Source: an uncultured bacterium
Lineage (GTDB): Bacteria > Bacillota > Clostridia > Oscillospirales > Ruminococcaceae
Reading direction: 5' to 3'
Length of the DNA stretch: 7,297 bases
NCBI GenBank assembly: GCA_934845495.1
Contig: CAKWRB010000062.1
Coordinates: 1 to 7,297 of the forward strand
Below the pieces are notes generated by a model. The model saw only the letters and a list, made by a program, of their open reading frames with translations, ran no database searches and had not been told where the DNA came from. Below are positions 1 through 5,966 of the stretch, piece by piece. A program made the position numbers and the translations under genes. How positions within the stretch are numbered: position 1 is the stretch's first letter; each line of letters begins with the position of its first letter.

Positions 1-37
1 CAATTTAAGCGTCAAAAAACCATGAATGACGAAGTCC

Positions 38-46
38 ATTATACCA
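38..46 (-). promoter_or_regulatory. Candidate extended -10 promoter reading out of the left edge
   Basis: On the minus strand this reads TGGTATAAT, a perfect TATAAT -10 hexamer with the TGn extension. No good -35 hexamer is seen 16-18 nt upstream, which is tolerable for an extended -10 promoter. It lies just downstream of terminator-like hairpins and points leftward, so it probably starts the next transcription unit beyond the window. No start codon with an open frame follows it inside the window: the ATG at 21-23 meets TGA after two codons. Confidence 0.4.
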
Positions 47-56
47 TTTTCCTGAG

Positions 57-77
57 AAAAAGCCATCCTTTCGGGGC
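57..77 (-). terminator. Weak terminator-like hairpin
   Basis: The minus strand reads GCC-CC-GAAA-GG-AT-GGC followed by TTTTT. This is a five-pair stem with a two-base bulge, a GNRA-type tetraloop and a short U-tract. It may back up the hairpin at 161-189 just before the next promoter. The stem is short and bulged, so the call is tentative. Confidence 0.3.
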
Positions 78-139
78 GCTTTTTCGCAAAAAATCCGAAA
101 ACTGTACAACCCGACGGATGTACCGGAAAGGGATGCCCG

Positions 140-189
140 AAAAAACTCCAATCCGCACAACAGGGCCGCCAGTCAATGCGGCAGCCCTG
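140..189 (-). terminator. Probable terminator region after the coaD-linked operon
   Basis: Eighteen bases past the stop of the last gene, the minus strand forms an 11-pair hairpin. Its arms are 179-189 and 161-171, its loop is 172-178, and two of the pairs are G.U. A run of six T follows at 145-140, but 15 nt from the stem, farther than in a canonical intrinsic terminator. An alternative pairing of CCGCAT (182-177) with GTGCGG (157-152) would sit closer to the T run and would exclude the first stem. Position and stability favour an operon end, but the geometry is not textbook. Confidence 0.45.
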
Positions 190-207
190 AACAAATCTGT
201 GTTTGAC

Positions 208-699
208 TTACCCTTGCTGGGAACGGGAATTGTTCTGCTGGGCAAACTGCCGCTGGGCGCCCTTGAGTGCCTGGCGGGTCTGCCGCACCTCAGACAGGGA
301 GTTGGCAAGGCTTTCCTCTGCCTTGCGCAGGACCTCATCCGAAAACTCCTGGGAGGCCTGGCGGATCTCTTTCGACTTGGTCTGAGCCTGGGTCACGATT
401 TCAGTCGCCTTGGACTGTGCCTGCTTCATCACCTCGTCCTGGGCAATCATCACCCGGGCGCGCTCCTCTGCCTTGCGGACAATGGCCTCCGCCTCTGTCT
501 TAGCCGAGGAGAGGATCTCGCTGCGATCCTTGACGATGGCCTTGGCCTGCTTGATCTCGTCCGGCAGGTTCAGACGGATGTCGTCCACCATCTCCCGCAC
601 CTTTTCGGCATCGATCACACAGCGTCCCCCGCTCAGCGGAAGGTTCCAGGCGCGATCCAGAAGTTCATCCAGCATGTCCAGAATCTCATCGATATTCAC
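208..699 (-). CDS. Coiled-coil protein, ATPase subunit B/H-like, linked to CoaD
   Basis: A soluble protein of 163 residues with no signal peptide or membrane segment. Residues 1-20 form an acidic amphipathic helix. A conserved-looking block at about 21-62 contains LPLSGGRCVID and LPDEIKQAKAIV. Residues 50-155 are an almost continuous charged helix with repeated AxAEAE, RKAEERA and QAQ patterns, like the stalk subunits of F- and V-type ATPases. From memory, similar proteins downstream of coaD in Clostridia are named 'ATPase' or V-type subunit H-like, but this is similarity of helix composition, not proof of function. It has no Walker motif, so it is not an ATPase itself. The start is GTG at 699, seven bases after AAGGAGG (707-713), and it overlaps the coaD stop as GTGA, so translation is probably coupled. 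A scaffold or envelope-associated role is only a guess. Confidence 0.8.
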   Translation of the reverse strand: MNIDEILDMLDELLDRAWNLPLSGGRCVIDAEKVREMVDDIRLNLPDEIKQAKAIVKDRSEILSSAKTEAEAIVRKAEERARVMIAQDEVMKQAQSKATEIVTQAQTKSKEIRQASQEFSDEVLRKAEESLANSLSEVRQTRQALKGAQRQFAQQNNSRSQQG

Positions 700-1217
700 A
701 TCAGTGCCTCCTTCCCGATTTTTGATGCATCTGTATTGCCCAGCCGGGCCACCACTTCATCGTGGATCGCCCGGGGCACAAGATCGCTGATATCCCCACC
801 GAATGTGGCAACATTCTTCACCAGGCTGGAACTCAGGTACTGGTAGTTCTGGGCTGTGGTGAGGAAAATGGTCACGGCATAGGGCAGCATCTTATTGTTG
901 ATGAGCGCCATCTGGAATTCATACTCTAAATCCGACATGGCGCGCAGTCCCTTGACGATGGCAACTGCGCCTTTGCTGCGCACATAGTCCACGAGCAGCC
1001 CGGTGTAGAGATCCACCTCCACATTGGGGATACCATCCACCGATTTACGGATCAATTCAACCCTTTCATCCGGTGTAAAGCTGGTATTCTTTACAGGGTT
1101 GACAACCACCAGAACGATCACTTTATCGAACAGGACTGAAGCCCGTCGAATGATATCCAGGTGTCCCAGGGTGACCGGATCAAAACTACCCGGACAAATC
1201 GCAATTCTCTCATTCAT
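696..1217 (-). CDS. coaD: Phosphopantetheine adenylyltransferase (CoaD)
   Basis: Transfers AMP from ATP to 4'-phosphopantetheine to give dephospho-CoA, the penultimate step of coenzyme A synthesis in the cytoplasm. The protein of 173 residues matches the nucleotidyltransferase fold of the bacterial CoaD family. GSFDPVTLGH at 10-19 carries the (T/H)xGH nucleotide-binding motif, KGLRA at 89-93 the central substrate loop, and YLSSSLVKNVA at about 127-137 the C-terminal ATP-binding signature. Length is slightly above the usual 160 or so because of a short C-terminal extension. I chose ATG at 1217 because GGAGG lies seven bases upstream. The GTG directly before it (1220) would leave only four bases. 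The gene overlaps the end of rsmD by eight bases, the common rsmD-coaD arrangement, and its last codons contain the ribosome site of the following coiled-coil gene. Confidence 0.96.
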   Translation of the reverse strand: MNERIAICPGSFDPVTLGHLDIIRRASVLFDKVIVLVVVNPVKNTSFTPDERVELIRKSVDGIPNVEVDLYTGLLVDYVRSKGAVAIVKGLRAMSDLEYEFQMALINNKMLPYAVTIFLTTAQNYQYLSSSLVKNVATFGGDISDLVPRAIHDEVVARLGNTDASKIGKEALM

Positions 1218-1758
1218 CACAAGCCCTCCGCCGGTAAACGGTCAGCTTGCTCTTGCCATAACGGTACTCCCGATAGACCTCGAATGTGCCAGCCTGGGCG
1301 GGCAGCTCCTCTCTCTTATCGGTTTCGCAAACGATCACGCCCGATTCGGACATCTTCTCCGCCAGCAGGGGCAAGGCCTGATCGAGCATCCCCTGGGCAT
1401 AGGGCGGATCCAGCAGTGCGATATCAAAGCTCTCCCGGGTGCTCTGCAGGAAGGCCAGATAGTCCATCGGCATCACCCGGGCATTGGCACCCAGGCCGGT
1501 GGAAGTCAGGTTCTGACGCACCAGCTCCTGGGAGGCCCGTGCCGAATCCACAAAGGTACAGAAGCCGGCACCACGACTCAGCGCCTCGATGCCAAGCTGA
1601 CCCGAACCGGCAAACAGATCCAGCACCCGGGCACCCTCCAGTTCAAACTGCAGGATGCTGAACATGGCCTCCTTGGTGACCTCGGTGGTGGGGCGCACAT
1701 CATATCCATCAGGTGAGCGCAGCTTCCGGCCGCGCGCAATTCCTGTAATAACTCTCAT
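1210..1758 (-). CDS. rsmD: 16S rRNA (guanine(966)-N(2))-methyltransferase RsmD
   Basis: An S-adenosylmethionine-dependent methyltransferase that, in its characterised relatives, methylates N2 of G966 of 16S rRNA during small-subunit assembly. At 182 residues it is the normal family length. The N-terminus MRVITGIARGRKL and RPTTE at 22-26 are RsmD hallmarks. DLFAGSGQLGIEALSRGA at 47-64 is the SAM-binding loop (motif I). DPPY at 117-120 is the catalytic motif of N-methylating enzymes acting on exocyclic amines. YGKSKLTVY near the C-terminus is also typical. The start ATG at 1758 has GGAGG nine bases upstream. A promoter at 1804-1832 precedes it, and the gene ends inside the start of coaD, making it first in a coupled rsmD-coaD-coiled-coil unit. 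Confidence 0.95.
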   Translation of the reverse strand: MRVITGIARGRKLRSPDGYDVRPTTEVTKEAMFSILQFELEGARVLDLFAGSGQLGIEALSRGAGFCTFVDSARASQELVRQNLTSTGLGANARVMPMDYLAFLQSTRESFDIALLDPPYAQGMLDQALPLLAEKMSESGVIVCETDKREELPAQAGTFEVYREYRYGKSKLTVYRRRACDE

Positions 1759-1803
1759 AAAACATTTCCTCCGTCCTGTCGGAACGATACTGATTCATCC
1801 TCT

Positions 1804-1832
1804 ATTATGATGGTTTTGACAGCTCTCGTCAA
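1804..1832 (-). promoter_or_regulatory. Sigma-A-type promoter of rsmD-coaD
   Basis: On the minus strand TTGACG (1832-1827) is followed after exactly 17 bases by CATAAT (1809-1804), five of six consensus matches in each hexamer. It lies in the 99-bp gap between uvrC and rsmD and predicts a leader of about 40 nt. No terminator is seen after uvrC, so read-through from uvrC may add to this promoter. The -35 box is one arm of a small inverted repeat, TTGAC-N7-GTCAA (1816-1832). Confidence 0.65.
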
Positions 1833-1857
1833 TAGCCGCACCTCTGCCTTCCCCCAC

Positions 1858-3711
1858 TCATTCCGGAGTACTTTCGGCCGGATGGAAGTACCCGTATACG
1901 GCCTCAGCAGCCGGTCGGGTCATGCCCGGAACAACCAGAAGTTCTTCCTCGGCAGCAGCGGAAATCGCTTTTACAGTCTTGAAGTGCCGGTACAGGGCCG
2001 CTGCCCGAGTCTTTCCGATCCCTGGAATACCGGTCAGTACCGATTCCAGGCCGCTCTTGCGATGCTTGGATCGGGAGTAGGTGATGGAAAAGCGGTGGAC
2101 CTCGTCCTGGATGGCCGTCACCAGATTGAACGCCCGCTTGTGGACGGCAATGGAGATCTCGCCTCCATCACTGGCAATGGCACGGGTACGGTGCCGGTCG
2201 TCCTTGACCATGCCGTACATGGGAACCTTCAGCCCGAAGGCATCCAAAATCGGCTGCACTGCATTCAGGTGTCCCTGACCGCCGTCCAACAAAATCAGAT
2301 CAGGCAGCCGCCCGAAGCCGCGACCGGTATCCTTTTCCTGCTCATACCGCGCCAACCGGCGGCCAATCACCTCCTGCATGGAGGCGTAGTCGTCGGTGCC
2401 CTCCACCGTTTTGATGGTGAATTTCTTATAGGCAGAGCGCAGGGGCTTTCCGTTCTCGAACACGACCATACCGGCCACCTTGGTGGTGGAGCCAAAGTTG
2501 GAAATATCATATGCTTCGATGTAGGAAGGCGGCGTTTCCATGCCCAGGGTCTTGGCCAGTTCGTCCAGTGCGGCGATCTCCCGACCGGTCTTATCCGTCT
2601 CGTGGGAGAGGGTCTGGGCACAGTTCTTGAGCGCCATCTCCACCAGGCGGACCTGCTCCCCGCGCTGAGGAATGTGGATGGTCACCTTACGGCCCAGCCG
2701 ATCACTGAGAAGACCGGCCAGCAGCTCCTGGTCCGCCACCTCCCCATCCACGGTCACCAGCGGCGGGATCCGGTCAGGAGTGGTGTAATACTGGGCAATG
2801 AACTCCCGGCGCATCTCGTCCAGCGCACTGGGTTCCCCCAGAAGATAATCCTGTTTATCCACCAGGCGGCCGCCCCGGAAAATCAGCATCGAGCAAACCG
2901 AATTGTGATCGGTTGCAACAAAGCCCAGTACATCCTGGTTTTCCACCTTGGAAAAGATGACCTTCTGCTTATCCCCGATTTTTTTGATTGCCATGAGGCG
3001 ATCCCGATAGCGGGCCGCCTTTTCAAACTCCAGTTTCTCCGCGCACTCCTCCATCTTCCGGGTCAGATCCTCGGCCAGATCCCCGCCGTTGTGGATGTAG
3101 TTTTTGGCCTGAGCAATGATCTCTGCATACTCCTCCTGGGTGACCTTTCCCTGGCAGAGCCCCATGCAGAGCTTCATATGATAGTTCAGACAGGGACGAC
3201 CCTTGCCGAACTCCGCCGGGAACTTCCGGCTGCAGGTGGGCAGCTGGAACACCTTGTTCACCTCATCCACCGTCTGATTCACCACAAAACCGGACATATA
3301 CGGGCCGATGTACTCGCTTCCATCGTCCAGGTGATTTTTATCCGATACGATGCGCGGAAAGGGCTCGTTGGTGATTTTAATGTAGCTGTATCCCTTGTCG
3401 TCCTTGAGCAGGATATTGTACTTGGGATTGTGCAGCTTGATCAGGCTGCACTCCAGCACCAGTGCTTCAAACTCACTGTCGGTGACGATGTAGTCAAAAT
3501 CCACCACATTCTGCACCATTTTGTACACCTTGGGAAGATGGTGATCGATGGCCCGAAAGTAGCTGGATACCCGGTTCTTGAGTTTTTTTGCTTTTCCCAC
3601 ATAGATGACCGTATTGTTCTTATCCTTCATGATATAGACACCCGGCTGCATGGGGAGTTTATAGACTTTTTCCTTGAGCGATTTCAGAATCTGCGGATCC
3701 AGACAGATCAC
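1858..3711 (-). CDS. uvrC: Excinuclease ABC subunit C (UvrC)
   Basis: The nuclease subunit of UvrABC nucleotide excision repair, which cuts the damaged strand on both sides of a lesion after UvrB loading. The protein has 617 residues, normal length, with all expected domains. The GIY-YIG nuclease is at about 19-100 (PGVYIM at 23-28, YVGKAKKLKNR at 37-47, E80 region). Four cysteines, C160, C174, C182 and C186, have the spacing of the [4Fe-4S] ligands reported for E. coli UvrC. The UVR motif that binds UvrB is at about 218-250. The RNase H-like 5' nuclease spans about 395-545 (YDISNFG at 401, TDDYA at 439, DLILLDGGQGHL at 471, H539). Paired helix-hairpin-helix motifs lie at about 555-610. The start is GTG 3711 by the open frame, fixed by TAG six bases upstream. 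The ribosome site overlaps this codon, so initiation may really be at CTG 3702. Confidence 0.97.
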   Translation of the reverse strand: MICLDPQILKSLKEKVYKLPMQPGVYIMKDKNNTVIYVGKAKKLKNRVSSYFRAIDHHLPKVYKMVQNVVDFDYIVTDSEFEALVLECSLIKLHNPKYNILLKDDKGYSYIKITNEPFPRIVSDKNHLDDGSEYIGPYMSGFVVNQTVDEVNKVFQLPTCSRKFPAEFGKGRPCLNYHMKLCMGLCQGKVTQEEYAEIIAQAKNYIHNGGDLAEDLTRKMEECAEKLEFEKAARYRDRLMAIKKIGDKQKVIFSKVENQDVLGFVATDHNSVCSMLIFRGGRLVDKQDYLLGEPSALDEMRREFIAQYYTTPDRIPPLVTVDGEVADQELLAGLLSDRLGRKVTIHIPQRGEQVRLVEMALKNCAQTLSHETDKTGREIAALDELAKTLGMETPPSYIEAYDISNFGSTTKVAGMVVFENGKPLRSAYKKFTIKTVEGTDDYASMQEVIGRRLARYEQEKDTGRGFGRLPDLILLDGGQGHLNAVQPILDAFGLKVPMYGMVKDDRHRTRAIASDGGEISIAVHKRAFNLVTAIQDEVHRFSITYSRSKHRKSGLESVLTGIPGIGKTRAAALYRHFKTVKAISAAAEEELLVVPGMTRPAAEAVYGYFHPAESTPE

Positions 3712-3716
3712 CCCCT
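3707..3716 (-). promoter_or_regulatory. Extended Shine-Dalgarno overlapping the annotated uvrC start
   Basis: The minus strand reads AGGGGGTGAT. It can pair over ten bases with the usual 16S tail, with a single G.U. It covers the GTG at 3711, which therefore has no usable spacer. CTG at 3702-3700 lies eight bases after AGGGGG, the ideal distance. No in-frame ATG or TTG is near. Confidence 0.5.
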
Positions 3717-3731
3717 AAAGTTTCTTATCAT

Positions 3732-3760
3732 ATTATAGTGTAAAAGCCTTCGGTTGAAAA
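3732..3760 (-). promoter_or_regulatory. Promoter of uvrC
   Basis: On the minus strand a perfect TATAAT (3737-3732) sits 17 bases after TTTTCA (3760-3755), a four-of-six -35 match. Transcription would begin near 3725, giving a very short leader of about 14-23 nt depending on the uvrC start used. No damage-response operator (SOS box) is evident around it by eye. Confidence 0.65.
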
Positions 3761-3996
3761 GGCCTGCTGATATCTTTCCGGTGAAATGCCGGATCAGCGC
3801 ACGGATCAGATCGTTTTTCCCGGTACTGGCTCCGCACCAGAAAACTGATCCCATATAGATCGAACAGAGTCATTGGTACAATTTCACAGCCCCGGTAGAG
3901 TTCCGGAACACGGCCGCCCTCCATGATGAAGGCAACACTGCGCTCGTCAATTGAATTTTTCCCGGTACAAAGCCTTTCGCAAAAAAGCAGGGACAC
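3733..3996 (-). other. Unrecognised open frame, possibly a degraded small gene
   Basis: An open frame of up to 87 codons between the permease terminator and the uvrC promoter, which I do not recognise. The GTG at 3996 lies inside a terminator stem and has no ribosome site. The ATG at 3924 would give 63 residues, also without one. From about 3930 to 3812 codon use resembles the neighbours (VPELYRG, EIVPMTLFDLYGISFLV). After SQYREK the composition turns odd (CADPAFHRKDISRPFQPK). Reading one base further at the AAAAA run (3814-3818) would instead give ENDLIRALIRHFTGKIS and a stop just before uvrC, which looks more protein-like. The stop of the unshifted frame falls in the TATAAT of the uvrC promoter. 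It could be a frameshifted relic, a chance open frame, or a real small gene with a sequence error. Confidence 0.2.
3814..3968. repeat. 13-bp direct repeat pair
   Basis: TTTTTCCCGGTAC occurs on the plus strand at 3814-3826 and again at 3956-3968, with starts 142 bp apart and both inside the unexplained stretch between the permease terminator and uvrC. An exact 13-mer recurring this close is unlikely by chance, but no inverted ends or target-site features mark it as a mobile element. Confidence 0.5.
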
Positions 3997-4019
3997 CCGC
4001 TATGAAACGGATATCCCTG
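3981..4019 (-). terminator. Intrinsic terminator of the gntR-ABC transporter operon
   Basis: Beginning 24 bases after the permease stop, the minus strand forms a 12-pair stem: CAGGGATATCCG (4019-4008) with CGGGTGTCCCTG (3999-3988), two pairs being G.U, around an eight-base loop. One base later comes a run of six T (3986-3981). This is a textbook Rho-independent terminator and insulates uvrC from the transporter operon. Confidence 0.88.
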
Positions 4020-4042
4020 TTCGGAAACAGTTCGACCAGCGG

Positions 4043-4834
4043 CTACTCCAGGTTCAGACGATTCTCCAGGATGTAGCGCACCACACAGAACAGTGCAATG
4101 GAAATCAGCAGAGTGGTCAAGAGCTGCGGCAGCAGGCTCTGTCCAAAGACCCAGGTGGAATCAAACCCAGGAAGGAAGGTGGCCGGCGCACCGCCCATGG
4201 CTGTATAGAGCAGCTCGTTCACAAACACCTGGGCCTCCCCCAGCACGGCACTCATCACCACATAGGTCAGCACCGAAATCACGGCCCGGCCCCGGGAGAA
4301 CAGATGCCCGATGCAGGCAGCCGCATAGATCATCAGGATCCAACGGGCTGACTGGAAGAAGGAGAGCAGCAGGAGCCCGAAGCTCATCACTAGTCCGTTC
4401 TGGCCGAAGATCCTGTAAAAGTCCAGGACAAACTCCTCCCAGAGGGCACGGATCAACAGGAAGAACGAGGAATCCGCTGCAATGATCAGCATCGACACTG
4501 TGCCCACCAGGAAGCCTGCCCCGACGATCACCATGGCGGTAATCAGCTTGGAGAAGATATGTACGGTAGCTGACACCGGCAATGTGTGCATCAGGTAGCC
4601 CTCTGCCCCAAGCATCGTCTTGGAAAAGCGCTGGATAATGGTGAGGCAGGACATGACCATGACCGCCACAATCAGCGCCGCATAGACCAGTGCGGTGATC
4701 CCGGTCAGCGAACCGGAGAGGTTGTACAGGTAAAACGGGCGCAGCAGCACGGCAATGCCGAGAAGCGCAATATAGAGCGGAATCAGTTCCCGGAACGCCG
4801 CCCGGAACTCGTATTTCAGCAATTTGATCAGCAT
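4043..4834 (-). CDS. ABC-2-type transporter permease
   Basis: Integral membrane partner of the ATPase encoded just upstream. The protein has 263 residues with about six hydrophobic segments, near 18-35, 45-66, 94-118, 147-175, 184-200 and 235-255. The first is preceded by the basic stretch MLIKLLKYEFR, typical of permeases that start in the cytoplasm. SKTMLGAEGYLMHTLPVS at 71-88, between the second and third segments, resembles the conserved EGYL-TLPVS loop of single-permease ABC units in Clostridia and likely contacts the ATPase. The start ATG at 4834 has GGGAGGTG about seven bases upstream and overlaps the ATPase stop by seven bases, so the two are probably co-translated. The substrate is unknown. 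With a YtrA-type regulator, export of or defence against a cell-envelope-active compound is a reasonable guess by analogy with ytr units. A strong terminator follows. Confidence 0.88.
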   Translation of the reverse strand: MLIKLLKYEFRAAFRELIPLYIALLGIAVLLRPFYLYNLSGSLTGITALVYAALIVAVMVMSCLTIIQRFSKTMLGAEGYLMHTLPVSATVHIFSKLITAMVIVGAGFLVGTVSMLIIAADSSFFLLIRALWEEFVLDFYRIFGQNGLVMSFGLLLLSFFQSARWILMIYAAACIGHLFSRGRAVISVLTYVVMSAVLGEAQVFVNELLYTAMGGAPATFLPGFDSTWVFGQSLLPQLLTTLLISIALFCVVRYILENRLNLE

Positions 4835-5529
4835 CGGAACACCTCCCGGAACAGCGCGTCCACGCTTTTGCCCTTCTCCTCCCGGATATAATCCACCGAG
4901 GCGGTCAGGGCGATCCGTCCCCGGTCGATAAAGATCACATCATCCAGCACCGGCTCCACATCGGCAATGAGGTGGGTAGAAATCAGCACGGCGGCATCCG
5001 GGTTGTAGTTGCCGATGATGGTGCGCAGGATATAGTCCCGAGCTGCCGGATCCACGCCGCCAATGGGCTCATCCAGAAGGTAGAGCTTTGCCTCCCGGCT
5101 CATCACCAGGATCAGCTGCACCTTTTCCTTGTTTCCCTTGGAGAGATTCTTGAGCTTATCGCCAGTGGAGATATTGAGGTGATTGAGCATTTCCAGGGCG
5201 CGCTGCTCCCGGAAGTCACTGTAAAACTCCCGGAAGAACTCCACCAGATCGCCGACCCGCATCCAGTTGTTGAGATACTCCTGATCCGGAAGATAGGATA
5301 TGATCTTCTTGGTTTCGATCCCCGGCCGGGCTCCATTGATCCGGATCTCACCGGCGGTGGGGCTCAACAGGCCGTTTGCCAGCTTGATCAGAGTCGTCTT
5401 TCCACTGCCGTTCGGACCCAGAAGGCCGACGATCCGCCCGGAAAAGACCTCCAGATTCACATGATCCAGCGCCAGTTTTCCCCCATAGCTCTTGGTGAGA
5501 TCCCGGCACTGCAGGATAATATTCTGCAT
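4828..5529 (-). CDS. ABC transporter ATP-binding protein
   Basis: The ATP-hydrolysing subunit of the two-gene transporter, on the cytoplasmic face of the membrane. The protein has 233 residues with a complete set of nucleotide-binding motifs. Walker A GPNGSGKTT is at 38-46, Q-loop glutamine Q83 is in PDQ, and the signature is LSKGN at 129-133 in place of LSGGQ. Walker B YLLDEP is at 150-155 with glutamate E154, the D-loop is GGVD at 157-160, and the switch histidine H186 is in STHL. The basic LSKG signature is common in this YtrB-like branch. I chose ATG at 5529 because GAGGAG ends eight bases upstream. The in-frame GTG at 5538 overlaps that ribosome site and the end of the regulator gene. 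The start is five bases past the regulator stop, and the last codons overlap the permease gene. Confidence 0.94.
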   Translation of the reverse strand: MQNIILQCRDLTKSYGGKLALDHVNLEVFSGRIVGLLGPNGSGKTTLIKLANGLLSPTAGEIRINGARPGIETKKIISYLPDQEYLNNWMRVGDLVEFFREFYSDFREQRALEMLNHLNISTGDKLKNLSKGNKEKVQLILVMSREAKLYLLDEPIGGVDPAARDYILRTIIGNYNPDAAVLISTHLIADVEPVLDDVIFIDRGRIALTASVDYIREEKGKSVDALFREVFRC

Positions 5530-5534
5530 ATCTC

Positions 5535-5912
5535 TCACTCCTCTCTGTCCGCTGAGCGGCTGAATGTTTCGGCCAGCTGAAGGCTCTGCTCCTTGGTAAA
5601 GCCCAGTCGGCTCATCTCCCGGTAAAACGCCTCCAGCGTCTGCCGGGCCAAATCCTGACGGATGCTCTCGATCCGCACCGTATCCTCGGTGACCGTCTTT
5701 CCCTCGGTTCCCCGGGAGATCAGCAGGCCGCTGCGTTCCATCTCATACATGGCGCGCTGTACCGTGTTGGGGCTGATGCCCATCTTCCCGGCCAGCTCCC
5801 GAACCGGCGGCATCCAGCTGCCTGGTTTCAGTGCGCCCGATGCAATCTCCCGTTCCAGCTGCTCGATCAGCTGAAGATAGATCGGGCGGTCGTTTGTAAA
5901 GTTCCAGTTCAC
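5535..5912 (-). CDS. GntR-family transcriptional regulator, YtrA type
   Basis: A DNA-binding repressor-type protein of 125 residues. A winged helix at about 8-75 shows the GntR pattern: IYLQLIEQLEREIASGALKP, then MPPVRELAGKMGISPNTVQRA and a wing near GLLISRGTEGKTV. The C-terminal part (about 76-125) is short and helical, with no FCD or UTRA ligand domain, which places it in the YtrA subfamily. These usually control an adjacent ABC transporter, as here. I chose GTG at 5912 because GGGGAGGG ends six bases upstream. The GTG at 5927 lies before that ribosome site. It is first in the regulator-ATPase-permease unit, and its own promoter carries a perfect inverted repeat, so self-repression is likely. 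The inducing signal is unknown. Confidence 0.92.
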   Translation of the reverse strand: MNWNFTNDRPIYLQLIEQLEREIASGALKPGSWMPPVRELAGKMGISPNTVQRAMYEMERSGLLISRGTEGKTVTEDTVRIESIRQDLARQTLEAFYREMSRLGFTKEQSLQLAETFSRSADREE

Positions 5913-5932
5913 AGCGTCCCTCCCCACATTTG

Positions 5933-5966
5933 GGTTGTATCATTCGTTCAACACAATGATACAACC
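5933..5966. promoter_or_regulatory. Probable operator of the GntR regulator
   Basis: A perfect inverted repeat with arms GGTTGTATCATT (5933-5944) and AATGATACAACC (5955-5966) around a ten-base spacer. One arm contains the -10 hexamer of the gntR promoter and the other lies just downstream of the predicted start of transcription, so a bound dimer would block RNA polymerase. Long, spaced, GTnTA-like palindromes are typical of YtrA-subfamily sites. Binding by the product of the adjacent gene is inferred. Confidence 0.82.

Noticed and set aside
22..846. A 274-codon plus-strand open frame covering the left intergenic region and the coiled-coil gene
   Set aside because: It runs antisense to the coiled-coil gene and the end of coaD, has a Leu-rich low-complexity product with no domain, and has no ribosome site.
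1024..1716. A 230-codon plus-strand open frame opposite coaD and rsmD
   Set aside because: It is antisense to two firmly identified enzymes and shows no domain of its own.
1807..3738. A 643-codon plus-strand open frame opposite uvrC
   Set aside because: It mirrors uvrC almost end to end, and uvrC shows every expected domain. The frame is rich in His, Leu and Gln, shows no recognisable domain, and arises from GC-biased third positions on the other strand.
3742..3765. Hairpin AGGCCTT-N8-AAGGCTT followed by TT on the minus strand as a terminator before uvrC
   Set aside because: The stem is seven pairs with one G.U, the T run is too short, and it overlaps the uvrC -35 box. The strong terminator at 3981-4019 already ends the upstream operon.
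3925..3960. TTGACG on the minus strand near 3943-3948 as a promoter for the orphan frame
   Set aside because: The sequence 16-18 bases downstream (around ATCATGG) does not resemble a -10 box.
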